Positions 8,450-17,004 of a stretch of DNA of 64,000 nucleotides are shown here, piece after piece (position 1 is the first letter of the stretch; every line of letters starts with the position of its first letter). The notes beneath the pieces were generated by a model. The model ran no database searches. It saw nothing but the letters and a program-made list of their open reading frames with translations, and had not been told where the DNA came from. This DNA is from Palleronia aestuarii (GTDB lineage: Bacteria > Pseudomonadota > Alphaproteobacteria > Rhodobacterales > Rhodobacteraceae): positions 1 through 64,000 of the forward strand of contig NZ_QKZL01000008.1 in the NCBI RefSeq assembly GCF_003253995.1. Reading direction: 5' to 3'. Made by a program: the position numbers and the translations under genes.

Positions 8450-9382
8450 TCAGCAATACCAGGCGACCACGTGGGCAAGCTCGCCGCCCCTGTGGATCGG
8501 AAGCCCTACCATCATCGCATAGCCGCCGGCCGCGGCCCCGGTCTCGACCACCGGTAGTCCGGTGCCGAGAACGCGGCCCACTGGCCCTTCCCAGACATGG
8601 GCCACGCGTTCCTTCCCGGCGTTCTCCGGATCCCAAAGCGGGCCTTCGCGTTCGCAGATGCCGTCGGTCAGCCTCGCCGTCTCGCGGGGGCCGGTCCTGG
8701 CGGCGCGCGCGTCCCAGATCTCGAAGCGGCGTGCGATAGGCGTGCCCTTGGCCGAGAGCAGCGTCAGCACATAGGTCGTGCCGCCCGGCACCGGGACGGG
8801 AAGGCCGAGACCGGTGGTCAGACCCGCCCGGCCCGCGCTTTCGGATCGCACGAACCTGTAGCCGGAACCCAGATCCCGCATCAGGATCGGCGTGTTCGAG
8901 GCCCAGACACCCCCCGGAAGACCTTGGCCACGCGGGAACTGCGTGTGCTGGCTGACCCATTCGAAATGGCTTGCGGCCCCGTAATAGCCGTCGTCGAGGG
9001 TCAGGATACCGTCCGCTTCGGCCCAGACCTCGATGGCACCGGTCCGGGTCGCGTCGTCGGCACAAAGAATGACCAGCACCGCTTTCAGCTTCGACCCGGC
9101 GAAGACGGGAACCGCGACGGCACTGGTCAGGCCGGCCTCCTTCGCCGCCTCGGTGCGCTTGAAGTAGGAGCCGTCGAATTGCTTCAATACGACAGGGCGC
9201 GCCTCGGCCCAAGCCTTGCCCGGCAGACCTTCCCCCTTCGCGAAACTTTCGTCATGCGAAGCGTGCGCGAAGGTGCCATGAGCGCCGTAGACGCCGCCGG
9301 ACAGTACGAGGCGGCCCTCTTCGGGCACCCAGATCTCGGCGACCTCCACGAAAGTTTTCGTCGCCTCCAGAACCGTGTCCAT
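8450..9382 (-). CDS. GAF-like domain protein of the nitrate operon
   Basis: The 310-residue soluble protein appears to contain two GAF-like repeats: KGEGLPGKAWAEARPV and GLTSAVAVPVFAG in the first half, then RGQGLPGGVWASNTPI and GLTTGLGLPVPVP in the second. A shorter third segment follows (GPVGRVLGTGLPVVET). The repeated LPG-W and GL-PV pattern is what one sees in GAF domains that bind small ligands. No output domain is present. It lies between the transporter ATPase and nirB with gaps of 5 and 11 bases, so a sensory or stabilising role in nitrate or nitrite reduction is possible but unproven. I chose ATG at 9382 because GGAG lies 8 bases upstream. GTG at 9391, overlapping the previous stop, is the alternative. 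Confidence 0.75.
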   Translation of the reverse strand: MDTVLEATKTFVEVAEIWVPEEGRLVLSGGVYGAHGTFAHASHDESFAKGEGLPGKAWAEARPVVLKQFDGSYFKRTEAAKEAGLTSAVAVPVFAGSKLKAVLVILCADDATRTGAIEVWAEADGILTLDDGYYGAASHFEWVSQHTQFPRGQGLPGGVWASNTPILMRDLGSGYRFVRSESAGRAGLTTGLGLPVPVPGGTTYVLTLLSAKGTPIARRFEIWDARAARTGPRETARLTDGICEREGPLWDPENAGKERVAHVWEGPVGRVLGTGLPVVETGAAAGGYAMMVGLPIHRGGELAHVVAWYC

Positions 9383-9387
9383 GGAAC

Positions 9388-11058
9388 TCACTCCGCCGCG
9401 ATGGCCGTGTCGGCCGGTTTGGGTTTGGGACGCGCGCCATGCTCGTATTCCTCCAGGAAGTTGAGCACCTGTTCGCGGTAGAGATAGTAGTCGGGGTGTT
9501 CGAGCAGCGCCTTGCGCGAGCGCGGACGCGGCAGGTCCACATCGACGATCCGCCCGATCGTCGCCTGCGGGCCGTTCGTCATCATCACGACGCGGTCGGC
9601 CAGCAGGATCGCTTCATCGACATCGTGGGTGACGCAGATCGCGGTGACCTTGGTGCGGTCCCAGACCTCCATCAGCACCTCCTGCAACTCCCAGCGGGTC
9701 AGGCTGTCGAGCATGCCGAAGGGTTCGTCGAGAAGCAGGAGCTTCGGCGACAGCGCAAAGGCGCGCGCAATGCCGACGCGCTGCTTCATCCCGTTCGAAA
9801 GCTCCGCGGCGGGCTTGTCCATCGCATCTGCGAGGCCCACCCGTTCGAGGTAGTATTCCACCACGTCCTGCCGCTCGGCGCGGGAGGAGCGGGGATACAC
9901 CTTGTCGACGCCCACGGCGCAGTTCTCGCGCGCGGTGAGCCACGGAAAGAGCGACGGAGACTGGAACACCACCGCGCGCTCGGGATCCGCGCCCATCACG
10001 TGCCGCCCGTCGAGCTTGATCGCGCCCTTGGAAATGTCGTTGAGCCCGGCGGCCATGGTCAGCACCGTGGACTTGCCGCAGCCCGAATGGCCGATGAGCG
10101 AGATGAACTCGCCGCGGTTCATCTTGAGATCGAAATTCTCGACCACCGTCAGTGGCCCTTTCGGCGTGGGATAGACCTTGTGGAGCTGGCTGAAGTCGAG
10201 GAACCGCTCTTCGATCATGCCGGTCTGTGCCTCCTTCTGCGCCTTGGGTATTCCGTGGATCGGGGTGACGTTCGGCAGCGTCTTCCTTCCCTGCGCCTCG
10301 GTCTTGATGCCCACATCCATGAGGTAACCGGTGATATCGGCGCGCAGGCGCTTGAACCCCTCGTGATGGTTCATGGCGCCGCGTTCGCGGGGGCGCGGGA
10401 TCGTCACGGTGAACTCCCGCCCGAGCGTGCCGTCCGGGGTCAAGGCGACGATCCGGTCGGCCAGCACGATGGCTTCGTCCACGTCGTTGGTGATGAGGAC
10501 GCAGGTCTGTCTTTCTTCCTGCCAGATCGCCTCGATCTCGTCGGCGAGGTTGGCCCGCGTCAACGCATCGAGCGCCGAGAGTGGCTCGTCCAGCAGCAGC
10601 ACCTGCGGGTTCATCGCCAGCGCACGCGCCACGTTCACCCGCTGCCGCATCCCTCCCGACAATTCGGCCGGGCGTCGGGTGGCGGCATGGGAAAGGCCCA
10701 CCATCTTCACGTAGTGCGCAACCTTGGCGTCCTTCTCCTTGGCGGTCAGTTTCGGAAAGACGGTATCGACCGCGAGACGCACGTTTCCGGTCACGGTCAG
10801 CCACGGCATCAGGGAGTAGTTCTGGAAGATCACGCCACGCTCCGGGCCGGGTCCGGTGACGGGTTGGCCCTTGAAGGTGACACGACCCGTCGTGGGAGGC
10901 TCGAGCCCCGCCATGAGATTGATCAGCGTCGTCTTGCCCGTGCCGGAGAACCCCAGCAGGACGAGGAATTCGCCCTCGGCCACGTCGAGATCGATACCCT
11001 TCAGGACCGCGCTGTCGCCGTAGCTCTTCGAGACGTTTTCGAACGAAAGGATACCCAT
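9388..11058 (-). CDS. nrtCD: Nitrate ABC transporter, fused double ATPase (NrtC/NrtD-like)
   Basis: This 556-residue protein carries two complete ABC ATPase domains in one chain. The first has Walker A GFSGTGKTT, signature LSGGMRQRV and Walker B LLLDEPLSALD. The second, from about residue 285, has GHSGCGKST, the variant signature LSNGMKQRV and LLLDEPFGMLD. In cyanobacteria the two ATPases are separate NrtC and NrtD, and NrtC has a solute-binding-like C-terminal domain that is absent here. The fused dimer would drive nitrate/nitrite uptake with NrtA and NrtB. ATG at 11058 is preferred because GGTGA lies 6 bases upstream; GTG at 11067 would overlap the nrtB stop. Confidence 0.88.
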   Translation of the reverse strand: MGILSFENVSKSYGDSAVLKGIDLDVAEGEFLVLLGFSGTGKTTLINLMAGLEPPTTGRVTFKGQPVTGPGPERGVIFQNYSLMPWLTVTGNVRLAVDTVFPKLTAKEKDAKVAHYVKMVGLSHAATRRPAELSGGMRQRVNVARALAMNPQVLLLDEPLSALDALTRANLADEIEAIWQEERQTCVLITNDVDEAIVLADRIVALTPDGTLGREFTVTIPRPRERGAMNHHEGFKRLRADITGYLMDVGIKTEAQGRKTLPNVTPIHGIPKAQKEAQTGMIEERFLDFSQLHKVYPTPKGPLTVVENFDLKMNRGEFISLIGHSGCGKSTVLTMAAGLNDISKGAIKLDGRHVMGADPERAVVFQSPSLFPWLTARENCAVGVDKVYPRSSRAERQDVVEYYLERVGLADAMDKPAAELSNGMKQRVGIARAFALSPKLLLLDEPFGMLDSLTRWELQEVLMEVWDRTKVTAICVTHDVDEAILLADRVVMMTNGPQATIGRIVDVDLPRPRSRKALLEHPDYYLYREQVLNFLEEYEHGARPKPKPADTAIAAE

Positions 11059-11063
11059 CCCGA

Positions 11064-12140
11064 TCACCGCTGGTTCGTGAAGGTGAAGGCGGCCTGCACC
11101 GCGAACATCAGCCGGTCGAGCAGGAAGCCGATGATGCCGATGGTGAAGACGGCGACCATGATCCGCGCCAGGCTCGACGAGCTGCCGTTCTGAAACTCGT
11201 CCCAGACGAACTTGCCGAGGCCCGGATTCTGCGCCAGCATCTCGGCCGCGATCAGGACCATCCAGCCGACGCCGAGAGACAGGCGCAGACCGGTGAAGAT
11301 CAGCGGCAGCGCCGAGGGCAGGACGAGCTTGGTGATCTTGGTCCAGGTGCCCATCTTCAGGACCTTCGAGACGTTCACCAGATCCTTGTCGATCGAAGCG
11401 ACGCCGAGGGCCGTGTTGATGAGCGTGGGCCAGAGGGAGCAGAGCGTCACCGTGATCGCCGAGACGAGGAACGACTTGGCGAAAAGTCCGTCATTGGTGA
11501 CGTAGACCGCCGAGACGATCATCGTCACGATGGGCAGCCAGGCGAGCGGGCTCACGGGTTTGAAGATCTGGATGATCGGGTTCAGCGCCGCGTTGGCGGT
11601 GGGCGACAGACCGGCTGCGATGCCAAGCGGAACGGCGATCGCCGTCGCGACGAGGAAGCCGAAGAACACCGTCCCGATCGACGTGCGGATCTGCTGATAG
11701 AAGGACGGCGCGCCGGTATAGGCGCGTTCCATGGCCTCCTGTCCGTTCGCGATACGACGTTCGTTCAGGGTGGCGAGCTGTTCCTGGAACCGGGCCCGCT
11801 GCTCTCCCGTACGCACGGCGTCGGCATGCAGCCCCCGTGCCTCGCTCCAGACCTGCACCGGTCCCGGGACGGCGCCGAGCGAGGTTTGGACCTGCGGCGC
11901 CAGCACGCCCCAGAGCGCCAGGAAACCGACGATGGCCAGAAGGGGCACGCCGAGGAGGCGCCAGATCTCCGAAAGTTGCGCCTTGGGGTTGTCGCCCGCA
12001 GCGGCCCGCAGGAGCGGTGTGACAAACGACAGGCCGAGGACGTTGAACCACGCGTCGGCCTTGTTGATGCGGGTGAACCAGAGGGCGCGGCGTGCCTCGC
12101 GGTGCTGTGCTTCGAGGGCGTTCGGATCGACGGCGGTCAT
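11064..12140 (-). CDS. nrtB: Nitrate ABC transporter permease
   Basis: The 358-residue inner-membrane protein is the permease of the nitrate importer. A first hydrophobic helix (LLAIVGFLALWGVLAP) is followed by a charged, probably periplasmic stretch of about 75 residues rich in Glu, Arg and Gln. The BPD transporter core has about five further helices, with the EAA-like loop near ALGVASIDKDLVNVSKVLKM contacting the ATPase. The long insert after helix 1 is typical of the alphaproteobacterial form. The start is ATG at 12140, with an 80-base gap to nrtA. Confidence 0.9.
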   Translation of the reverse strand: MTAVDPNALEAQHREARRALWFTRINKADAWFNVLGLSFVTPLLRAAAGDNPKAQLSEIWRLLGVPLLAIVGFLALWGVLAPQVQTSLGAVPGPVQVWSEARGLHADAVRTGEQRARFQEQLATLNERRIANGQEAMERAYTGAPSFYQQIRTSIGTVFFGFLVATAIAVPLGIAAGLSPTANAALNPIIQIFKPVSPLAWLPIVTMIVSAVYVTNDGLFAKSFLVSAITVTLCSLWPTLINTALGVASIDKDLVNVSKVLKMGTWTKITKLVLPSALPLIFTGLRLSLGVGWMVLIAAEMLAQNPGLGKFVWDEFQNGSSSSLARIMVAVFTIGIIGFLLDRLMFAVQAAFTFTNQR

Positions 12141-12220
12141 GATGCGTTCCCGAAAAGTGCAGATGGGGTTTCGAAGGCGTCCGGGGGACGGGTGCGCGAA
12201 TGTCCCGCGCACCCGATCGA

Positions 12221-13588
12221 TCAGCCTTCGACGCCGGAGCCGGTGACGGTCTGGCCATCCTTGAGGCCGATCTCGAGGCTTTCGAGGTATCCGGTCGGAT
12301 CGCGCCCGTCATAGGCCAGCCCGTCGATGACATCCTCGGCCGGGGTCGGATCCTTGTACCCGTCGGTGTCCCAGGGGAAGCCGTCCTCCGGCGCGAGGCC
12401 CTCATCCACCAGCATCCTGGCCGCCTCGAGATAGATGTCGGGGCGATAGACGCTCTCGGCGGTGTCGAAGTACCACTGATCGTCCTTGGCCTCGACGATC
12501 TGGCCCCAGCGCCGCATCTGCGTGAGGTACCACACCGCGTCGGAATAGAAGGGGTAGGTGGCGTTGTAGCGGAAGAAGACGTTGAAGTCGGGAACCTCGC
12601 GCACGTCGCCCTTCTCGTATTCGAAGGTGCCCGTCATCGAGTTCGCGATGACCTCGGCATCGGCGCCCACGTATTCGGGGCGGGAGAGGATCTCCACGGC
12701 CTCCTCGCGGTTGGCGTTGTCGTTCTCGTCGAGCCAGATCGCCGCGCGGATCAGCGCCTTGGTGAGCGCCAGCGTGGTGTTCGGGTTCTCCTCGGCAAAC
12801 TCGGCGGTGATGCCGAAGACCTTCTCGGGGTTGTTCTTCCAGATCTCGTAGTCGGTGATGACCGGCACGCCGATCCCCTTGAACACCGCTTGCTGGTTCC
12901 ACGGCTCGCCCACGCAGTAGCCGTGGATCGTTCCGGCCTCGAGCGTCGCCGGCATCTGCGGCGGAGGGGTCACCGACAGCAGCACGTCGGCGCCGATCTG
13001 ACCGGTGGCGTCGCCATCGCCGTAGAAGCCGGGGTTGAGGCCGCCCGCCGCCAGCCAGTAGCGCAGTTCGTAATTGTGGGTGGAGACCGGGAAGACCATG
13101 CCCATCTTGAAGGCCTCGCCCTTCGCGGCGAAGGCCTCGACCACCGGGGACAGGGTCTCGGCCGAGATGGGATGCTGCGGCTTGCCGTCTGCGGACTGGG
13201 GGATGTTCGGCTTCATCATCTCCCAGACCTCGTTCGACACCGTGATGCCGTTGCCGTTCAGGTCCATCGAGAAGGGGGTGACGATATGGGCCTCGGTGCC
13301 GTATCCGATCGTCGCGGCAAGGGGCTGGCCGGCGAGCATGTGCGCCCCATCGAGCGTGCCGTCGATCACGCCGTCGAGCAGAACCTTCCAGTTGGCCTGC
13401 GCTTCGAGCGTGACGAAGAGACCCTCGTCGAGGAAGTACCCCTGCTCGTAGGCGACCGCGAGGGGCGCCATGTCGGTGAGCTTGATGAACCCGAGGGTCA
13501 GCTGGTCCTTTTCCAACTCCAGCATCTGTGCGAGGGCGGGGCTGGTGAGGCAGGTGGTGGCGGCGAGGCCGATCAGGAGGTGTTTCAT
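12221..13588 (-). CDS. nrtA: Nitrate ABC transporter substrate-binding protein
   Basis: The 455-residue protein is the periplasmic nitrate/nitrite-binding component of the importer. An N-terminal signal peptide is clear ([20 protein letters not shown], cleavage after ALA). The mature part matches the NrtA/NasS family, with [21 protein letters not shown] at the start and a [14 protein letters not shown] block lining the binding site. It is the first gene after a leader RNA with a terminator (13632-13682), so its expression probably depends on NasT antitermination. The start at 13588 is set by the signal peptide. Confidence 0.95.
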   Translation of the reverse strand: MKHLLIGLAATTCLTSPALAQMLELEKDQLTLGFIKLTDMAPLAVAYEQGYFLDEGLFVTLEAQANWKVLLDGVIDGTLDGAHMLAGQPLAATIGYGTEAHIVTPFSMDLNGNGITVSNEVWEMMKPNIPQSADGKPQHPISAETLSPVVEAFAAKGEAFKMGMVFPVSTHNYELRYWLAAGGLNPGFYGDGDATGQIGADVLLSVTPPPQMPATLEAGTIHGYCVGEPWNQQAVFKGIGVPVITDYEIWKNNPEKVFGITAEFAEENPNTTLALTKALIRAAIWLDENDNANREEAVEILSRPEYVGADAEVIANSMTGTFEYEKGDVREVPDFNVFFRYNATYPFYSDAVWYLTQMRRWGQIVEAKDDQWYFDTAESVYRPDIYLEAARMLVDEGLAPEDGFPWDTDGYKDPTPAEDVIDGLAYDGRDPTGYLESLEIGLKDGQTVTGSGVEG

Positions 13589-13631
13589 GTCGTCGTTCCA
13601 TCTTGGGCCGCCGTGGGGCCGGCCAAACACG

Positions 13632-13682
13632 AAAAAAGCCGCTGACGCACTTCGCCGTTGAGGCGAAGGGTCGAGCGGCTTT
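13632..13682 (-). terminator. Leader terminator upstream of nrtA
   Basis: On the minus strand AAAGCCGCT pairs perfectly with AGCGGCTTT, enclosing a second perfect stem TTCGCC/GGCGAA with loop TCAAC. It runs directly into a U tract (six T residues). This is a strong factor-independent terminator 44 bases before the nrtA start, between nasS and the nrt-nir-nas operon. Its place makes it the natural target of NasT antitermination. Confidence 0.85.
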
Positions 13683-13712
13683 GCTCATCGTCCCGGTCGT
13701 TCGGGTGTGGGA

Positions 13713-13824
13713 GTGCGATCGGCCCCGTTGCCTGTCGCACCACCGTCATGCAGTCGTCCGGACGGGAAACGGAAGAGCTTTTTCGTTCGCAACCGCAGGC
13801 TGCGCTGCATTGCGGCAGCGAACG
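13713..13824 (-). promoter_or_regulatory. Candidate ANTAR (NasT) tandem hexaloop leader element
   Basis: ANTAR regulators such as NasT bind two successive hairpins with six-base loops that have A at position 1 and G at position 4. On the minus strand, 13713-13740 folds as GTGCGA/TCGCAC with an inner GGC/GCC stem and the loop AACGGG, which fits. The hairpin at 13784-13824 has a 7-bp outer stem CGTTCGC/GCGAACG, an inner 6-bp stem and a possible AGCGCA loop, which also fits, although its last two base pairs are weak. Both lie just after nasS and upstream of the terminator. The 43-base linker between them is longer than in the textbook cases. Confidence 0.6.
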
Positions 13825-13851
13825 GCGCTCCTGCCGACGAAATGGGCAGTA

Positions 13852-15024
13852 TCAGAACACCGGATCGAACGTGCGTCCGTCGAAGAAGCTGTCGCGGAAC
13901 AGGACCGTATCTCCTCGGGTAGCAGCGACCGGCGAATCGCAGGCCAAGGCCCCTTCAATCCGCGACGAAGCCGCGGGCAGCTCGGCACCCGTATTCTCCA
14001 GCGCCGCGCGGTAGAGGTCGCTGCGGAACACCGCGCGGGCGGAGGCTGCGGCCTCGTCGCGGTCGAGCCCCGTACGTGCGGCGAGCTGGCCGCCGATCCA
14101 CGCCGCCTGGCTGCGCCACGGGAAGTTCGCCTGCCCTGCGTGGAACGCGACGAACCGGGGGGCTGTCTGGGTCTCGCCGGTCCGGGCAAGGATCAGGCGT
14201 CCGGACAATCCACGCTCGACAAGCTCCGGCGAGATGTCGAGATGGGTTGGACGCGACAGGAGTTCGGCTGCGAGCGACCGGCCGTCGGCGGTGTCGAGCC
14301 AGCGCCCCGCGCGCCAAACCGCACGGATCAGGCGGCTGGACAGGTCCGGATTGGCCTCGGCCCAGTCGCGGCGCACCGCGAGGATCTTTTCGGGTGCGTA
14401 GGCCCAGATGGCGCTTCCGGGAAGCAATAGCTCGCCCATTCCGCTCTCGACGGCTTTCGACCCCCAGGGCTCGCCCACGCAGAACGCGTCGATCTCGCCC
14501 GCCCGGACCGCGTCGGCCATCAACGGGGGCGGCACGGTACGGACGGAGAGGCTTTGCGGGCTGGGGCGGCCCAGCGCGGAGAGCCAGTAGAAAACGAGTT
14601 CGGCATGCATGGAGAACGGGAACGGCACGCCGATCCGCAGCGGCTCGGGCGCTGCCGCGATCAGGGCCTGCCCGGCGGCACGCGCATTGGCGAAATCGAA
14701 GGCATGCCCCGCATCCCGCATCCGACGGGCGAGATCCCGACTGACACCCACGACCGTCCCGTTCATCGACAGGACCGACAGCGCGTCGAGGGGAGCTGCC
14801 CCGCCACCCAGACCGAGCGCCATGGCCACCGGGACCGGCGCCAGCATGTGGGCCGCCGTCACCTGCCCGAAGGTCAGCGCGTCGCGGGCCGAGGACCACG
14901 ACGGCGCGCGGTGAAGGTTGAGCGCCAGTCCTTCCTCGGCTGCGAAACCCATTTCCTGGGCGACGAGAAGCGGGGCGGCGTCCAAGAGCGGCATGAAACC
15001 GATGTCGATGCCGGACGCCTTCAT
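13852..15024 (-). CDS. nasS: NasS nitrate/nitrite sensor
   Basis: This 390-residue protein is an NrtA-like nitrate-binding protein without a signal peptide (it begins MKASGIDIGFMPLLDAAPLL), so it works in the cytoplasm. In known systems NasS holds NasT inactive until nitrate or nitrite binds, when NasT is released. It shares with NrtA the CVGEPWGSKAVESGMG block near residue 180. The ATG at 15024 overlaps the nasT stop by 4 bases, fitting a 1:1 complex. The leader RNA of nrtA begins right after its stop. Confidence 0.92.
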   Translation of the reverse strand: MKASGIDIGFMPLLDAAPLLVAQEMGFAAEEGLALNLHRAPSWSSARDALTFGQVTAAHMLAPVPVAMALGLGGGAAPLDALSVLSMNGTVVGVSRDLARRMRDAGHAFDFANARAAGQALIAAAPEPLRIGVPFPFSMHAELVFYWLSALGRPSPQSLSVRTVPPPLMADAVRAGEIDAFCVGEPWGSKAVESGMGELLLPGSAIWAYAPEKILAVRRDWAEANPDLSSRLIRAVWRAGRWLDTADGRSLAAELLSRPTHLDISPELVERGLSGRLILARTGETQTAPRFVAFHAGQANFPWRSQAAWIGGQLAARTGLDRDEAAASARAVFRSDLYRAALENTGAELPAASSRIEGALACDSPVAATRGDTVLFRDSFFDGRTFDPVF

Positions 15025-15605
15025 TCCAGCAATCTCGCGGCCGTGATCAGCGCTTCGGCCACATCGGCGACGCGGCGGCCCTGGTCCATCGCCGTGCGGC
15101 GCAAGAGGGCGTAGGCCTCGTCCTCGGGAAGACCACGGGCGCGCATCAGGAGACCCTTGGCCCGGTCGATCACCTTGCGCTCCTCGAGGGCGCGCTTGGT
15201 CTCGGCCAGTTCCGTACGCATTCGCGCCATCAGGCGGAACCGCGCGATGGCCGCGTCGAGCACGGGCTTCACCCGCGTGCGTGTCAGGCCGTCGACGACG
15301 TAGGCCGACAACCCCGCCTCGATCGCCGCGGTCGACAGCCCCTCCGCGCTGCGTTCGACGAAGAGCGCCACGGGCCGGTCGAGCGGTCCCGTCGCAAGGG
15401 TCAATTCCTCGATGATGTCACGGGACGGATCGGCGACGTCGATCAGCACGACGTCCGGATTGACCTTGGCGATCTGTCGCGCCAGCGCGGCGCGCTCGGC
15501 GATGATGTGAACCCGATAATCGGCGTTGTCGGTCAGGGCGTCGACGATGAAACGGGCCCGTTCGGGATCGGGTTCAACGACGACGATTGTGAGCGGTTCG
15601 AGCAT
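15021..15605 (-). CDS. nasT: NasT ANTAR-domain antiterminator
   Basis: The 194-residue protein has an N-terminal receiver-like domain (acidic pair near residues 11-13, Asp56 in VLIDVAD) and a C-terminal ANTAR RNA-binding domain (about 125-190, RKVIDRAKGLLMRARG). NasT acts by binding a two-hairpin leader RNA and preventing termination. Control is through NasS rather than phosphorylation. Here it heads the nasT-nasS pair, and a fitting leader lies just downstream. The start is ATG at 15605. Confidence 0.93.
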   Translation of the reverse strand: MLEPLTIVVVEPDPERARFIVDALTDNADYRVHIIAERAALARQIAKVNPDVVLIDVADPSRDIIEELTLATGPLDRPVALFVERSAEGLSTAAIEAGLSAYVVDGLTRTRVKPVLDAAIARFRLMARMRTELAETKRALEERKVIDRAKGLLMRARGLPEDEAYALLRRTAMDQGRRVADVAEALITAARLLE

Positions 15606-15938
15606 GGAGCCACTTAGATCGAACGCGAGGGGCGACCGTGAGATGGTTTCGCGCGGAGAGGACGATCAATGTCCGCACTGCAATAAAAATCGCCTGCGCG
15701 GAGGAAGGGTGCCCATCCTTTGAACAAGCGAGGCGTGACGCCAATGGCCTCTGTCCGATGCGCGTTCCGCTCCTCGCTATTGCCTCACGACGTGTCGAAG
15801 AGATTTGTCGACAATCGACAGATAGCAGGTTAGGCTTTTGCGAAAGGCGTGTGGGAACCCCGCGATCGGGACCGTATGGTTGCGATGTCGAGAGTGATCG
15901 CACTCCCGGCGACGCCTTCGACCTGAACAGGGCACGAC
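15606..15938. other. Divergent intergenic region, nasT / deacetylase operon
   Basis: This 333-base gap separates nasT (minus) from the amidohydrolase operon (plus). It must hold both promoters, but I see no strong -35/-10 pair and no sigma-54 TGGC-N-GC element. Visible structure is the palindrome at 15805-15820 and a short GAGTG/CACTC inverted repeat at 15892-15905, just upstream of the plus-strand gene. An AT-rich patch (AATAAAAAT, about 15680-15690) could be part of the nasT promoter. Confidence 0.4.
15805..15820. promoter_or_regulatory. FadR/GntR-type operator-like palindrome
   Basis: TTGTCGACAATCGACA contains the perfect palindrome TTGTCGACAA, which fits the FadR-subfamily consensus TNGT-N(0-3)-ACNA. 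An overlapping inverted repeat, TGTCGA-CAA-TCGACA, extends it. It lies about 120 bases upstream of the deacetylase-family gene. No GntR gene is adjacent; the nearest is at 27061-27705, and its own candidate site is different (TCGTATACGA). Confidence 0.4.
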
Positions 15939-16982
15939 ATGAGATGCTTCTATGCGGCCGCCACCGAGCGGCACGATCCGAAATTCCGCCTGACCCACGG
16001 GACGATCCTGCCGAACGCGGAGCAAGCGGAGCGGGCGCATCTGCTCCTCGCCGGGCTCGAACGGGCAGGGCTTTCCACCGAGGAGCCGCCCGAAGTACCG
16101 CGAGCGGCATTCGAGACCGTCCATTCCGCGCGCTTCCTCGACTTTCTCGAAACCGGCTGGGACGAGTGGCAGAAACTGCCCGGCGCGGGTCCCGAGATCG
16201 TTCCGAACGTATTCGCGCAGCGCGATTGGGCCGCCTATCCCGAAAGCATCGTCGCACGGGCGGGGTGGCACCTGGGCGATACGTCCGCGCCCATCGGCGC
16301 GCATAGCTGGGAGGCGTCGCGGCGCGCGGCCGATTGCGCGGTGGCGGCCGCCGATACGGTCGCCGCGGGGCAGGGGCCGGCCTATGCGCTCTGCCGTCCG
16401 CCGGGCCATCATACCGACCGGGAAACGGCGGCGGGGCATTGTCTCATGAACGTCGCGGCGATCGCGGCCGAACGCCTGCGCGAACGTCACGAGCGCGTGG
16501 CGATCCTCGACATCGATGTCCATCACGGCAACGGGACCCAGCGGATCTTCTACGACCGAAGCGACGTACTCTTCGCCTCGATCCATACCGATCCTGCCGC
16601 CTACTACCCTTTCTACCTAGGCTACGAGGCGGAGACCGGGACCGGCGACGGCACCGGCTTCAACCTGAACCTGCCGCTGCCGCAGGGGACCGGGGACGAC
16701 CCCTGGCTCGCCGCGCTCGACACGGCCCTCGCGCGGATCGCGGAGTTCGATCCCGGTGCGCTCGTCGTGAGCCTCGGGCTCGACGCGCACGAGAACGACC
16801 CCTTGAAGGGCATGGCGATCACCTTCGATGGATTCCGGCGCGCCGGAAAGGCCATCGCCGCTGCAAACCTGCCCACGGCATACATCCAGGAGGGGGGATA
16901 CCTCTCTCCCGATCTCATTACCTCGCTGGCGGAATTCCTGGCGGGCGCACTGGACAATGCGCCCGAGTCTGCTTCAGCCTGA
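15939..16982 (+). CDS. Histone deacetylase-family amidohydrolase (acetylpolyamine type)
   Basis: The 347-residue enzyme belongs to the arginase/deacetylase superfamily; bacterial members of this length often act on acetylpolyamines or related amides. Zinc and catalytic motifs are clear: RPPGHHTDRE near 150, DIDVHHGNGTQ near 190 (Asp and His ligands) and LGLDAHENDP near 280 (second Asp). The neighbours are a class III aminotransferase and an amidohydrolase, which suggests a polyamine or amide breakdown operon with deacetylation first. ATG at 15939 gives the expected N-terminus. The true substrate is not shown by the sequence. Confidence 0.85.
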   Translation: MRCFYAAATERHDPKFRLTHGTILPNAEQAERAHLLLAGLERAGLSTEEPPEVPRAAFETVHSARFLDFLETGWDEWQKLPGAGPEIVPNVFAQRDWAAYPESIVARAGWHLGDTSAPIGAHSWEASRRAADCAVAAADTVAAGQGPAYALCRPPGHHTDRETAAGHCLMNVAAIAAERLRERHERVAILDIDVHHGNGTQRIFYDRSDVLFASIHTDPAAYYPFYLGYEAETGTGDGTGFNLNLPLPQGTGDDPWLAALDTALARIAEFDPGALVVSLGLDAHENDPLKGMAITFDGFRRAGKAIAAANLPTAYIQEGGYLSPDLITSLAEFLAGALDNAPESASA

Positions 16983-17004
16983 CATCGTCAATCGGAGACT
17001 TCCC

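Noticed and set aside
15606-15938. Sigma-54/NtrC promoter for the nitrate genes
   Set aside because: No TGGCAC-N5-TTGC element or paired NtrC sites were found by reading the gap.
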